A stretch of 37,288 nucleotides of DNA from an uncultured Bacillota bacterium (lineage in GTDB: Bacteria; Bacillota_I; Bacilli_A; RF39; UBA660): NCBI GenBank assembly GCA_905205665.1, contig CAJLEF010000009.1, positions 1-37,288 of the forward strand, in the 5' to 3' direction. A program made the position numbers and the translations under genes. The notes below the pieces were generated by a model, which was given only the letters and a program-made list of their open reading frames with translations, made no database searches and had not been told where the DNA came from. This document shows, one piece after another, positions 16,232 to 24,092 of this stretch. The first letter of the stretch is position 1; each line of letters starts with the position of its first letter.

Positions 16232-16740
16232 ATGAAAAGTTTAGTAATTTATTTTTCTCATACTGGAGAAAATTATATGAAAGATGGTATTAGAAATATT
16301 TTAGTTGGTAATACCGAGATAGTAGCCAAGAAAATTGCTAGCATAACAAAGGCGGATTTATTCAAGGTTGAAACAATACAAGATTATCCCTATGATTATC
16401 ATGAATGTTGAAAAGTAGCAAAAAAAGAACTGGAGGAAAAAAAAGACCAGAATTAAAAACAAAGTTAAATGATATTAGTTCTTCTGATGTGATTTATATC
16501 GGTGGTCCTGTTTGGTAGGGTCATTACTCACGAGCTTTAATAGAAGTTTTAGAAACTCTTGATTTTACAGGAAAAATAGTAAAATCTTTTACCACTCATG
16601 AAGGTTCTGGATTAGGCAGTGTTATGGAAGATATCAAAAAATATTGCCAAAATGCTAACATAAAATTGGGTTTAGAAATTCGTGGCTGTAAAGCAAATGA
16701 AGTCACTGAAAAATTAGAAAGATGGTGTCAAAATGATTAA
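16232..16740 (+). pseudogene. Flavodoxin, disrupted
   Basis: Intact flavodoxin reads as MKSLVIYFSHTGENYM (FMN phosphate loop), then YPYDYHEC, after which a TGA interrupts. The next part continues as KVAKKELEEK, shifts frame in an A run, resumes RPELKTKLNDI, and reaches IYIGGPVW where a TAG stands in place of the second Trp codon of the usual WWGHY. The rest (HYSRALIEVLETLDF, TTHEGSGLGS, ERWCQND) is undamaged. At least two nonsense changes and one frameshift make this a pseudogene. A start at 16208 is ruled out because it falls within the -10 box; ATG 16232 follows AAGAAAGG. Confidence 0.85.
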
Positions 16741-16972
16741 ACAAACAGCAGGAAGAGATAGTCTAGGAGACTTTGCTCCAGCTTTTGCCCATTGTAATGA
16801 TGATATTTTATTTGGAGAAAATTGGAATGACAATTCAGTTGATATAAAAACAAGATGTATTATTACTGTCGTATCCTTAATGTCTAGTGGTATTACGGAT
16901 AACTCTTTAAAGTATCATCTAGAAAATGCCAAAAAACAAGGGTTATCTAAAGAAGAAAGGTTTGTAAAATGA
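16733..16972 (+). pseudogene. Carboxymuconolactone decarboxylase-like protein, truncated
   Basis: The frame starts with an ATG overlapping the flavodoxin stop. It reads KQTAGRDSLGDFAPAFAHCN, NDDILFGENW, then TRCIITVVSLMSSGI and GLSKEE, the alpha-helical CMD/AhpD-like fold. Family members of this type run about 105-130 residues and continue with an EIITHAAFYAGWP segment; here the protein stops at 79 residues, soon after GLSKEE. The redox helix is therefore missing. It is the second gene of the decayed flavodoxin operon. Confidence 0.65.
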
Positions 16973-17025
16973 ATAAAGAAGAATTTGAAAAAGTAAATGT
17001 TAGGTATTGTCACAAGGAATTGTAA
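16969..17025 (+). pseudogene. Third-gene stub of the decayed operon
   Basis: An ATG overlaps the CMD stop (ATGA), and the frame reads MNKEEFEKVNVRYCHKEL before a TAA. The opening looks like a normal coupled gene start whose body has been lost. What follows up to 17050 has no open frame. Confidence 0.4.
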
Positions 17026-17050
17026 AATTTTTCTGATTCTGGCACAGAGA

Positions 17051-17079
17051 TTGAATTGATAAATAATGAATAGTATAAT
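17051..17079 (+). promoter_or_regulatory. Promoter of the RhuM-Fic gene
   Basis: TTGAAT (17051-17056), a 17-base spacer and TATAAT (17074-17079) precede AGGAGG at 17100. This places the transcript start near 17086, after the first in-frame ATG (17066). Confidence 0.75.
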
Positions 17080-17113
17080 AAACCACATACAAACGATTAG
17101 GAGGTTTAATTGT

Positions 17114-18055
17114 GTGAAAAATGAAATAATTTTATTTGAAAATCAAAATGTCAAATTGGAAGTTAATATGAAAGATGAAACGGTTTGGCTTAACCGTGAA
17201 CAATTGGCTACATTGTTTGATAGAGATGTCAAAACGATAGCTAAACATATTAATAATGCTTTAAGAGAAGAACTTGATAGTTCAACTGTCGCAAAATTTG
17301 CGACAGTTCAAAATGAAGGTGGTAGAAAAGTAACTCGTAATATTGAATATTATAATTTAGATATGATTATAAGTGTTGGGTATCGTGTAAAATCTCAAAA
17401 TGGTATTATCTTTAGAAAATGGGCAAATAAAATCTTAAAAGATTATTTGCTAAAGGGTTATGCCTTAAATCAGAAAAGATTAGAATATTTAGAAAAGACG
17501 ATTAAATTAATAGATATTGCTAACAGAATGGAAGAAAAATTAGAAAACAACGATGCTAAAGAAATTTTAAAGGTTATAGGAAATTATTCAAAAGCACTTG
17601 ATCTTTTAGATGATTATGATCATAGGACTTTAGCAAAACCAAAGGGAAATAGTAGTAAAAAGGAAATAAAATATAAAGATTGTTTAGATATTATTAATAA
17701 ATTAAAATTTAATGAAGAAAGTGATATTTTTGCACTTGAAAGAAATAAGGGGTTAGAAGCCATTATAGGCAATATTTATCAAACATTTGATGGAAATGAT
17801 GTCTATAAGAGTATTGAAGAAAAAGCTGCTAATTTTCTATATATGATTGTTAAAAATCATGTTTTTATAGATGGTAATAAAAGAATTGCTGCGACATTGT
17901 TTATCTATTTTTTAAGTTTTTATGATATTTTGTATTTAGATGATAAGCAAGTGATTGATAATAATGCTTTAACCTCTTTAACATTGTTGATTGCAGAATC
18001 AAATCCAAAAGAAAAAGATATCATAATTGATTTAATTATGAATTTCTTAGATTAA
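17114..18055 (+). CDS. RhuM-Fic/Doc fusion protein
   Basis: The N-terminal half (about 1-150) is a RhuM-type domain: VWLNREQLATLFDRDVKTIAKHI, STVAKFATVQNEGGRKVTR, YNLDMIISVGYRVKSQ and FRKWANKILKDYLLKGY, a DNA-binding-like module common on mobile elements. The C-terminal half (about 190-313) is a Fic/Doc domain with the active-site motif HVFIDGNKRIAATLF (His249). The Lys after Asn is as in Doc, which phosphorylates EF-Tu, rather than the Gly of AMP-transferring Fic enzymes. The start is GTG 17114, nine bases after AGGAGG; promoter position excludes ATG 17066. No antitoxin gene adjoins, so inhibition may be internal. A perfect 12+1+12 palindrome lies within the RhuM coding part. Confidence 0.85.
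   Translation: MKNEIILFENQNVKLEVNMKDETVWLNREQLATLFDRDVKTIAKHINNALREELDSSTVAKFATVQNEGGRKVTRNIEYYNLDMIISVGYRVKSQNGIIFRKWANKILKDYLLKGYALNQKRLEYLEKTIKLIDIANRMEEKLENNDAKEILKVIGNYSKALDLLDDYDHRTLAKPKGNSSKKEIKYKDCLDIINKLKFNEESDIFALERNKGLEAIIGNIYQTFDGNDVYKSIEEKAANFLYMIVKNHVFIDGNKRIAATLFIYFLSFYDILYLDDKQVIDNNALTSLTLLIAESNPKEKDIIIDLIMNFLD
17284..17308. repeat. Perfect palindrome inside the RhuM-Fic gene
   Basis: AACTGTCGCAAA and TTTGCGACAGTT flank a single central A. It encodes the TVAKFATV segment near residues 58-65. Confidence 0.9.
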
Positions 18056-18141
18056 AGTAGAATTGTGAATTGATTTAGAAAATAATTAATAAATTAACGA
18101 AAATGAGGTTTAAGTCGAAATTTTTGTTTGACGGAATTAAA

Positions 18142-18646
18142 ATGGAATTTAATGATGTAATAAGACAAAGAACCGCAACAAGAAAATTTAGAGATAAAAA
18201 GGTCTCTCAAGAGGGCATTATAAAAATATTAGAAGCTGAAAATTTAGAGCCGACTGTCAAAAACTTTCAACCACATTCATATATGGTTTTTTTTCTGAAG
18301 AAAGCTTAAAAAAATTGATGAAATAATACTCTGTTGTTATAACGCTCCAAGTTGTTTATTAGTTTGTAGTGACAAATCTAAAGCTTTTCAAAAAGATGAA
18401 TATTCAACTTTTGAAATCGCCGCTTCCATTGTTGTCACTTACATGATTTTAGAAGACATTAATTTGAATATTGATAGTACTTGGATAGAAGCTTTTAATA
18501 AAAATGAAGTCAAAAATGTTTTTAGTTTATCTGGTGGTATGGAACCGGTGTGTATAATAAATTTAGGATATAAAACAGATGATTGTCAAGAAAACCCGCT
18601 TCATAATCAAAGAAAAGATATAAAAGAAATTGTTAAATATATTTAA
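18142..18646 (+). pseudogene. Nitroreductase, frameshifted
   Basis: The start MEFNDVIRQRTATRKFRDKK is a normal nitroreductase N-terminus (FMN-binding RxSxRxF). After HSYMVFF the frame breaks in a run of eight T (18287-18294). Adding one T restores SEESLKKIDEIILCC and the rest of the family pattern: APSCLLVCSDK, IAASIVVTYMILE, STWIEAFN, EPVCIINLGY, PLHNQRKDI. The whole is about 168 residues when the shift is corrected, the usual length. A single-base slip in a homopolymer could be reversible or a read error. Confidence 0.85.
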
Positions 18647-18666
18647 TTACAATATAATTACGAATT

Positions 18667-18692
18667 AAATAGACTTAAAATGTCTATTTTTT
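18667..18692 (+). terminator. Terminator after the nitroreductase pseudogene
   Basis: AAATAGAC and GTCTATTT pair around a seven-base loop and end in a T run. Confidence 0.75.
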
Positions 18693-18750
18693 AGTTAAAA
18701 GTAAAATAATAAATATTACATTAAAAAAATCAAAATTTTAAATAATTTTA

Positions 18751-18779
18751 TTGACACGTGTCTTACACACGGGTATATC
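18751..18779 (+). promoter_or_regulatory. Promoter with embedded dyad before the SDR stub
   Basis: TTGACA (18751-18756), a 17-base spacer and TATATC (18774-18779). The spacer contains the inverted repeat CGTGT-N5-ACACG, a plausible repressor or activator site. Its gene is a stub. Confidence 0.65.
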
Positions 18780-18873
18780 ATGAATAATGAAAAAAGAAAA
18801 TAAGAGGTGGATAAATAGAGTATTAAATTTTGAAAAAAATCTAGAATAACATAAAATTAATGAGGATTGAAAA

Positions 18874-19002
18874 ATGGAAAAATCAGAAGGAAAAGTAGCC
18901 ATTGTTACAGGAGGAGGTTCGGATATAGGAAAAGCTATAGCACTGCGCTATAATAAACAGTTCTTTTTATATAATGTTAAATTAAAAAGATATATAGTAT
19001 AA
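18874..19002 (+). pseudogene. Short-chain dehydrogenase, 5' stub
   Basis: MEKSEGKVAIVTGGGSDIGK is the start of a classical SDR enzyme, with the TGxxxxIG cofactor motif. After about 28 residues the sequence departs from the family and stops; the catalytic Tyr-Lys part is absent. The remaining 200 or so residues have been deleted. Confidence 0.8.
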
Positions 19003-19047
19003 TGATTAGGAAAGTTAGTTTGTTTTCTAAATAAATGGGAGGTTTCT

Positions 19048-19575
19048 ATGAATTATAAGTGGTATTATAAAACACCGGATGGTTTTGATGATATGATGAT
19101 GAATAGTGATGGAAACTATTTAACAGGATTATGGTTTTTGAATTCTAAAGATGCTTCTAAACATTCACTAGGTGGTGAAGAAAAAAAGCTGTCTATTTTT
19201 GAGAAAACCTGCGCTTGGCTTGACCTTTATTTTAGTGGGCAAGAACCTGATTTTATTCCTGAATATAAAATTAATAATTTGACCGACTTTCGTAGTGAAG
19301 TGATAGACATCATGAATACGATTCCTTTCGGGAGCACTTTAACCTATAATGACATTGCTAAAAAAATAGCTTTAAAAAGAAAAATCAAGAAAATGTCTAG
19401 CCAAGCGGTAGGGAAAGCGGTTGGTGCCAATCCTATATGTCTTATTATTCCTTGTCATCGTGTTGTCGGAGCTAAAGGTAATTTAACCGGTTATGGTGGT
19501 GGCTTAAATAATAAAGTAGCTTTATTAAAATTAGAAAAACATAATATGGAAGAATTTCATCTTCCTAAGAAATGA
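19048..19575 (+). CDS. ogt: Methylated-DNA-protein cysteine methyltransferase
   Basis: This suicide repair protein removes O6-alkyl groups from guanine onto its active cysteine. The active site PCHRV lies at 135-139 (Cys136), preceded by the helix-turn-helix TYNDIAKKI and QAVGKAVGANP and followed by GYGGGLNNKVALLKLE. Length 175 is normal. A GGGAGG site precedes the ATG. The stop overlaps the start of tag, and the pair forms an alkylation-repair operon. Confidence 0.93.
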   Translation: MNYKWYYKTPDGFDDMMMNSDGNYLTGLWFLNSKDASKHSLGGEEKKLSIFEKTCAWLDLYFSGQEPDFIPEYKINNLTDFRSEVIDIMNTIPFGSTLTYNDIAKKIALKRKIKKMSSQAVGKAVGANPICLIIPCHRVVGAKGNLTGYGGGLNNKVALLKLEKHNMEEFHLPKK

Positions 19576-20141
19576 GGCCAAAAATGCAAAGATGTCAATG
19601 GTGTAATTTAAAAAATTCTCTTTATATCGCTTATCATGATGAAGAATGGGGGAAACCTTGTTTTGATGAACACTACTTATTTGAAATGCTCATCTTAGAG
19701 TCTTTTCAAGCAGGCTTATCATGGGAATGTGTTCTAAATAAAAGAGAGGCATTTCGAAGAGCTTTTGATAATTTTGAAACGGATAAGATTATTAAATATG
19801 ATGATTGCAAGATTAATGAGTTGTTATTAAATGACCAAATCATCAAAAACAAATTAAAAATAAAGGCGAGCATTAATAATGCTCAAATATTTAAAGAAAT
19901 AGAAAAAGAATGGGGAAGTTTCTATAACTATTTAAATCATTATTTTCATGATAAAATTATTTATGAGACAAATAAAACAACCAATGAGCTGTCCGATGCG
20001 ATTTCAAAAGATTTAAAAAAACGAGGCATGAAATTTGTGGGTTCTACCATTATTTATTCTTACTTACAAGCTATAGGATACATTTATTCTCATGAAGAGA
20101 ATTGTTATTTATATAATAAAGGAGTTGATTCAAATGAATGA
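19572..20141 (+). CDS. tag: DNA-3-methyladenine glycosylase I
   Basis: The enzyme excises 3-methyladenine in base-excision repair. Its family signature is visible: QRCQWCNLKN with two zinc cysteines, YIAYHDEEWGKPCFDEHYLFEMLILESFQAGLSW (in two runs) carrying the catalytic Glu, and RGMKFVGSTIIYSYLQAIGYI near the end. The 189 residues are the standard length. The ATG overlaps the ogt stop (ATGA); an internal ATG at 19584 is an alternative. The last eight bases overlap the next gene. Confidence 0.93.
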   Translation: MRPKMQRCQWCNLKNSLYIAYHDEEWGKPCFDEHYLFEMLILESFQAGLSWECVLNKREAFRRAFDNFETDKIIKYDDCKINELLLNDQIIKNKLKIKASINNAQIFKEIEKEWGSFYNYLNHYFHDKIIYETNKTTNELSDAISKDLKKRGMKFVGSTIIYSYLQAIGYIYSHEENCYLYNKGVDSNE

Positions 20142-20571
20142 AAGAGGAAATGTTATCATTATTCCTGATGAAAATCAAATTTTGACACGCGAATATAAAA
20201 AAGAGATATTTCAAAACCATTTAGAAGCTTTTATCGCTTTTGCTGATAAATTCAAATTAGGCTATCACTTTTCAAATGATGATTATCAATATGCTCCGGA
20301 AAAATTAGCTCATGATGGACATTTAATAATTAAAGAAATAAAAGATACTCAATCAGTAGTAATGTTTATTCCAGAATTTGTTACAGATAGACAGCTAGAA
20401 TGGTATGAATTTCATAAATATGACTATTTAGATTATAAATTGATTGGTGCTTTTTCTTTGGTTCCAAATAGTGATCCAGCACAAATTTATGGAATGCCTG
20501 AAATTACTAGAGAAATAAAAAGAAAAAATATCTTATATAATAAAAAAGATTCAAAAATGATAAAAATTTAG
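20134..20571 (+). CDS. Hypothetical cytoplasmic protein
   Basis: The 145-residue protein has no signal peptide or membrane helix. Readable segments are GNVIIIPDENQILTREYKKE, AFADKFKLGYHF, a central VVMFIPEFVTDRQLEWYEFH and PNSDPAQIYGMPEITREIKR. I do not recognise the family. The start is ATG 20134, seven bases after AAAGGAG; an upstream in-frame ATG at 20092 lies inside tag. It follows ogt and tag in one operon, overlapping the latter, which suggests but does not prove a link with alkylation damage. Confidence 0.65.
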   Translation: MNERGNVIIIPDENQILTREYKKEIFQNHLEAFIAFADKFKLGYHFSNDDYQYAPEKLAHDGHLIIKEIKDTQSVVMFIPEFVTDRQLEWYEFHKYDYLDYKLIGAFSLVPNSDPAQIYGMPEITREIKRKNILYNKKDSKMIKI

Positions 20572-20650
20572 CATCTAGTAAAAAAGGAAAAAAAATAATA
20601 TAATAAAAGTGTCAAAGGTTATTTTATTAATCTTGTGAGTTGGAGGAAAT

Positions 20651-21334
20651 ATGAAAAAAACAGAAAGTGTATTATGGGGTATTGTCTTAATCATAATAGG
20701 TATTATTGTTGGAGGAAATACATTTGGTATAACCGATATTAACATCTTTTTTGATGGTTGGTGGACTTTATTTATTATTGTGCCAAGTTTTATTGGTTTA
20801 TTTAACGACAATGATAAAACGGGAAGTATTATTGGCTTATTAATTGGGATTGGATTACTTTTAGGATGTCAAGATATTATTCGTTTTGATTTAATATGGA
20901 AACTTGCTTTTCCTGTTATCTTAGTTGTCATTGGTTTATCTTTAATTTTCAAAGACGTTTTAGGGGACAAAGTAGGTAGTGAAATAAAAAAGTTAAACGA
21001 AAATAATAATAGTAAAAATTCTTATTGTGCCACTTTTGGTGGTCAAAATGTAAATTTTGATGGTGAAAAATTTACAGGAACGAGCGTCACAGCTGTTTTT
21101 GGAGGTGTCGAACTTGATTTAAGAAATGCCATTATCGAGGAAGATGTTGTGATAAATGCCAGTGCTATCTTTGGAGGAATAGATATTTATGTTCCTAAAA
21201 ACGTAAAAGTAAAGACAAAGTCTGTACCAATTTTTGGTGGTGTCAATAATAAGGCTAATATAAGCCCTGATGAAAAAAGTCATACTATTTATATTAATGG
21301 TACTGCTGTCTTTGGAGGTATTGAAATCAAATGA
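20651..21334 (+). CDS. LiaF-like membrane protein
   Basis: The N-terminal 100 residues form about four transmembrane helices (VLWGIVLIIIGIIVGGN, WWTLFIIVPSFIGLF, IIGLLIGIGLLLG, PVILVVIGLSLIF). The C-terminal part (about 120-227) is a repetitive beta domain with recurring FGG turns (CATFGGQN, AVFGGVELDLRNA, AIFGGIDIYVP, PIFGGVNN, AVFGGIEI), as in the LiaF C-terminal domain (DUF2154, cell-wall-active antibiotic response). Known LiaF represses the LiaRS two-component system. No liaRS genes adjoin. A GGAGG site precedes the ATG. The next gene overlaps by four bases. Confidence 0.8.
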   Translation: MKKTESVLWGIVLIIIGIIVGGNTFGITDINIFFDGWWTLFIIVPSFIGLFNDNDKTGSIIGLLIGIGLLLGCQDIIRFDLIWKLAFPVILVVIGLSLIFKDVLGDKVGSEIKKLNENNNSKNSYCATFGGQNVNFDGEKFTGTSVTAVFGGVELDLRNAIIEEDVVINASAIFGGIDIYVPKNVKVKTKSVPIFGGVNNKANISPDEKSHTIYINGTAVFGGIEIK

Positions 21335-22158
21335 CAAGTGCTCAAAAAATCATTAAATATTTAGCTCTTTGTCTAGCCACTTTTTTGGTATTTTTGATAA
21401 TATCTTCTTTATTGGGTGTCTTTTATTCAGTCTCTAAAATATTAGATGTTCAAAAAGATAATGAGGTCACCATGGACAAAATGAGTACGGTGAATTTTAA
21501 AACCGATGATATAAGTTCTTTAGACATTAATCTTCTTTTTACTAATCTTATTATTAAACAAGGAAATAATTTATACGTTGAGACAAATAATGAAAAAGTG
21601 CATTTTGATGAAGAAAACAATTCTCTTAAAATAAAAGAAGATTCAAGAAGTATATTAAGTAAAAATAATAAAGGAGATTTAATTTTATATCTTCCTGAAA
21701 ATAGTCAATTTAAAACCGTTAAAATCCAGGCAAAAGCCGGTAAAATTCAAATTGAAAATCTTGCGACTGATTTTCTTTCTTTAGAATTAGGTGCGGGTGA
21801 AACAAGTATTCAAAGATTAGATGTTGCAGAAAATTGTAAAATTGAAAGTGGTGCTGGAAAAGTAAGTCTTTTAGATGGTCGTATAAAAAATTTAGATTTA
21901 GATTTAGGTGTAGGAAAATTTGAACTGACTTCTTCTCTTTTAGGTAGCAATAAAATAAATGCTGGAATAGGGAGTTTAGAGTTGAATTTATTAGGAAATA
22001 AAAAAGATTATCTTATTAAGGCTGATAAAGGTATTGGTGCTATTCATGTAGATGAATCCGTTGTTTCTGACGATTCCACGGTTGGTACTGGGGAAAATAC
22101 AATCAAAATAGATGGAGGAATCGGTAATATAGATGTTTCTTTTAGAAATAAAGATTGA
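21331..22158 (+). CDS. DUF4097-type beta-helix membrane protein
   Basis: One N-terminal transmembrane helix (LCLATFLVFLIISSLLGVFY) is followed by an extracellular-type repetitive beta domain: AKAGKIQIENL, LELGAGETSIQRL, ESGAGKVSLLDG, DLGVGKFELTS, AGIGSLELNL, GIGAIHVDES and GGIGNIDVSF, each about 20 residues with a Gly-rich turn. This is the DUF4097 (putative adhesin) pattern. The length is 275. It overlaps the LiaF-like gene by ATGA, and the two probably act together at the membrane in an envelope-stress role. Confidence 0.75.
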   Translation: MTSAQKIIKYLALCLATFLVFLIISSLLGVFYSVSKILDVQKDNEVTMDKMSTVNFKTDDISSLDINLLFTNLIIKQGNNLYVETNNEKVHFDEENNSLKIKEDSRSILSKNNKGDLILYLPENSQFKTVKIQAKAGKIQIENLATDFLSLELGAGETSIQRLDVAENCKIESGAGKVSLLDGRIKNLDLDLGVGKFELTSSLLGSNKINAGIGSLELNLLGNKKDYLIKADKGIGAIHVDESVVSDDSTVGTGENTIKIDGGIGNIDVSFRNKD

Positions 22159-22215
22159 TTGATATACATTCTATAATATATCAAGGACATATCAGAAGTG
22201 ATTAATTTATTGATG

Positions 22216-22246
22216 AGATTAGTTTGGGATATAACTAATCTTTTTA
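22216..22246 (+). terminator. Terminator of the LiaF-like operon
   Basis: AGATTAGTT (22216-22224) and AACTAATCT (22233-22241) pair around an eight-base loop and end in a T run. Confidence 0.8.
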
Positions 22247-22359
22247 CTATTCATATACTTCTTATACTTTTTAAAAAATAATCTTGAAATTGTGGTATTA
22301 TTATACAAAAGAGTGGTTAGATTTATTTTTTTAGAATGGAGTAGTAGGTGATAAATATT

Positions 22360-23355
22360 GTGAAAAAAATCTATATAATAACAGGAGCAAATGGTTTTTT
22401 AGGTAATAACATCATAAGAAAGTTAGAACAAGATGCTGATAATGAAATTAGGGCTTTTGTATTAAAAAGCGGTTCTATTAAATCACTTGAAGGATTAAAA
22501 TGTAAAATATACTATGGTGATGTAACTAAAAAAGAAACTTTATCATTGATTTTTGAAAATACTGATGGAAAAGAAGTCTTTGTAATTCATTGTGCTGCAG
22601 TAGTATATATAAAATCAAAATACAATCCACTTGTTTATAATGTTAATGTTAATGGAACTAAAAATATAGTAGATAAGGTAATAGAGTCAAAAGCAAAACT
22701 TATCTATATTAGTAGTGTTCATGCAATCCCCGAGCTACCTAACAATGAATTAATAACAGAAATAACTAATTTTAACCCTGATAATGTTAAGGGATTATAT
22801 GCAAAAACAAAAGCAGAAGCTGCGAAGTATGTAATTGATGCAGTAAAGGAAAAAAATTTGAATGCTTGTATAATTCATCCATCTGGTATTATAGGTCCAA
22901 ATGATTTTGGCAATAGTCACTTAACACAATTAATAAAAGAAGTTGCAAATGGTAAATTATTTGCTTGTGTAAAAGGTGGATATGATTTTGTTGACGTAAG
23001 GGATGTAGCAGATGGTGTTATTAGTGCTTGTAAAAATTGTACTAATGGTGAATGCTATATCTTATCTAACAGATATATTGCAATAAAAGAATTATGCGAT
23101 TTAATTTGTGATGTGCAAGGAAGAAAAAAGATTAAAATGGTATTACCAATAGGTTTTGCAAAATTAATAGCACCTTTATTTGAAGTATATTATAATTTAA
23201 AGAAACAAACGCCACTTTTTACAAAGTATTCCCTATATACACTATCTTCTAATGCTAATTTCAGTAATGAAAAAGCTAAAGAAAAGTTGGAATTTAAAAA
23301 TAGAAATATGAAAGATACAATAAAGGATACAGTTGAGTGGATGAATAAAAAGTAA
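22360..23355 (+). CDS. NAD-dependent epimerase/dehydratase (extended SDR)
   Basis: The N-terminus VKKIYIITGANGFLGNN holds the TGxxGFLG cofactor motif. GDVTKKETL and VIHCAAVVY follow, then the SSVHAI strand and the catalytic YAKTK (about residue 151-155), and the substrate-side HPSGIIGPND and FVDVRDVADGVISA motifs. The length of about 331 is typical. The start is taken as GTG 22360, nine bases after AGGTGA; GTG 22348 is in frame but lies on that site. The closest general group acts on nucleotide sugars or on dihydroflavonol/steroid-like substrates; the substrate is not evident. Confidence 0.85.
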   Translation: MKKIYIITGANGFLGNNIIRKLEQDADNEIRAFVLKSGSIKSLEGLKCKIYYGDVTKKETLSLIFENTDGKEVFVIHCAAVVYIKSKYNPLVYNVNVNGTKNIVDKVIESKAKLIYISSVHAIPELPNNELITEITNFNPDNVKGLYAKTKAEAAKYVIDAVKEKNLNACIIHPSGIIGPNDFGNSHLTQLIKEVANGKLFACVKGGYDFVDVRDVADGVISACKNCTNGECYILSNRYIAIKELCDLICDVQGRKKIKMVLPIGFAKLIAPLFEVYYNLKKQTPLFTKYSLYTLSSNANFSNEKAKEKLEFKNRNMKDTIKDTVEWMNKK

Positions 23356-23394
23356 TAATAATGCAAATAACAATTTGGAAGTGAGGGGTAAAGA

Positions 23395-23633
23395 GTGAGG
23401 AAGAAAGTAATAATAATTTAGTAGCCATAATTTTATTAGTCTTATTGTTTCTAATTAGAAATCATTTAAAAGATGGTGACACAGTAGAATATAAGGCATT
23501 AGTTTACAAAGTGTCGAAAGCAAAAAAACTAATTTCAAAAGAGGAAACGGAACAAGAAGGAAAAATAAAGGAATGCGATTATGAAATTAAAATAGAAATA
23601 CTTGGATTTGAAATTTATAATAATGTTAAGTAA
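23395..23633 (+). pseudogene. Small membrane-anchored protein, frameshifted
   Basis: A GTG after GAGGGGTAAAG opens VRKKVIII and hits a stop. Shifting one base in the TAATAATAATT run continues as VAIILLVLLFLIRNHLKDGD, then EYKALVYKVSKAKKLI and EILGFEIYNNVK. The whole resembles small Firmicutes proteins with one N-terminal membrane segment and a KDGGTVEYKA core; their function is unknown. The distal 62-residue part alone lacks a good start. Confidence 0.55.
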
Positions 23634-23672
23634 ATTGGAAAAAATTATGAAAAAAAAGAATTTAAAAAAATG

Positions 23673-23780
23673 AGTGATGAAATTGTTAATGTTAAATATC
23701 CAAATAGAAATGCGCCATCACTTGTTTTTAATTCTTTTGCTTCTATAAATAGGGTTCCTTTACATAAAAAAAACTAACTA
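23673..23780 (+). pseudogene. Short coding-like fragment
   Basis: The frame MSDEIVNVKYPNRNAPSLVF ends within the tRNA-Gly terminator region. It has no ribosome-binding site and looks like a gene fragment of unknown family. Confidence 0.25.
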
Positions 23781-23791
23781 TTTCTAGTTAG
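23766..23791 (-). terminator. Terminator of tRNA-Gly
   Basis: On the minus strand CTAACTA-GAAA-TAGTTAG forms a hairpin followed by eight T, about 45 bases after the tRNA. Confidence 0.8.
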
Positions 23792-23836
23792 CATTTATTA
23801 CTCTCAGAAATAAATTTTCCGAGTTTCCTATCAATC

Positions 23837-23910
23837 TGGAGCAGGTGAGCAGAATCGAACTGCCGATATTAGCTTGGAAGGCTAGAGTTATACCATTTAA
23901 CTACACCTGC
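23837..23910 (-). tRNA. tRNA-Gly (anticodon TCC)
   Basis: Acceptor arms GCAGGTG and CACCTGC pair. The anticodon loop is CTTCCAA, the T arm is GGCAGTTCGATTCTGCT, the discriminator is T and CCA is encoded. Confidence 0.93.
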
Positions 23911-23930
23911 AATTTGCTTTGACGTTTTTT

Positions 23931-23958
23931 ATTATATCATAAATAAAATAAATAGCAA
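23931..23958 (-). promoter_or_regulatory. Promoter of tRNA-Gly
   Basis: On the minus strand TTGCTA, a 16-base spacer and TATAAT lie about 20 bases before the tRNA. Confidence 0.65.
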
Positions 23959-24005
23959 CAATTTTATGGCATTTTTCTAAAAAATGTTATATAATGATTT
24001 TGTTG

Positions 24006-24080
24006 CTGAAATGGCTCAGTTGGTAGAGCAACGCCCTCGTAACGCGTAGGTCGCAGGTTCGAATCCTGTTTTCAGCACCA
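24006..24080 (+). tRNA. tRNA-Thr (anticodon CGT)
   Basis: Acceptor arms GCTGAAA and TTTCAGC pair. The D arm GGCTCAGTTGGTAGAGC, anticodon loop CTCGTAA, T arm CAGGTTCGAATCCTG, discriminator A and an encoded CCA are present. A TATAAT box precedes it at about 23990. Confidence 0.94.
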
Positions 24081-24092
24081 TTTGAGTATTTA

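Noticed and set aside
16232..16740. TGA read as Trp (recoded genetic code)
   Set aside because: The same gene has a TAG in place of a Trp codon and a frameshift, and TGA ends intact genes elsewhere with overlapping ATGA starts.
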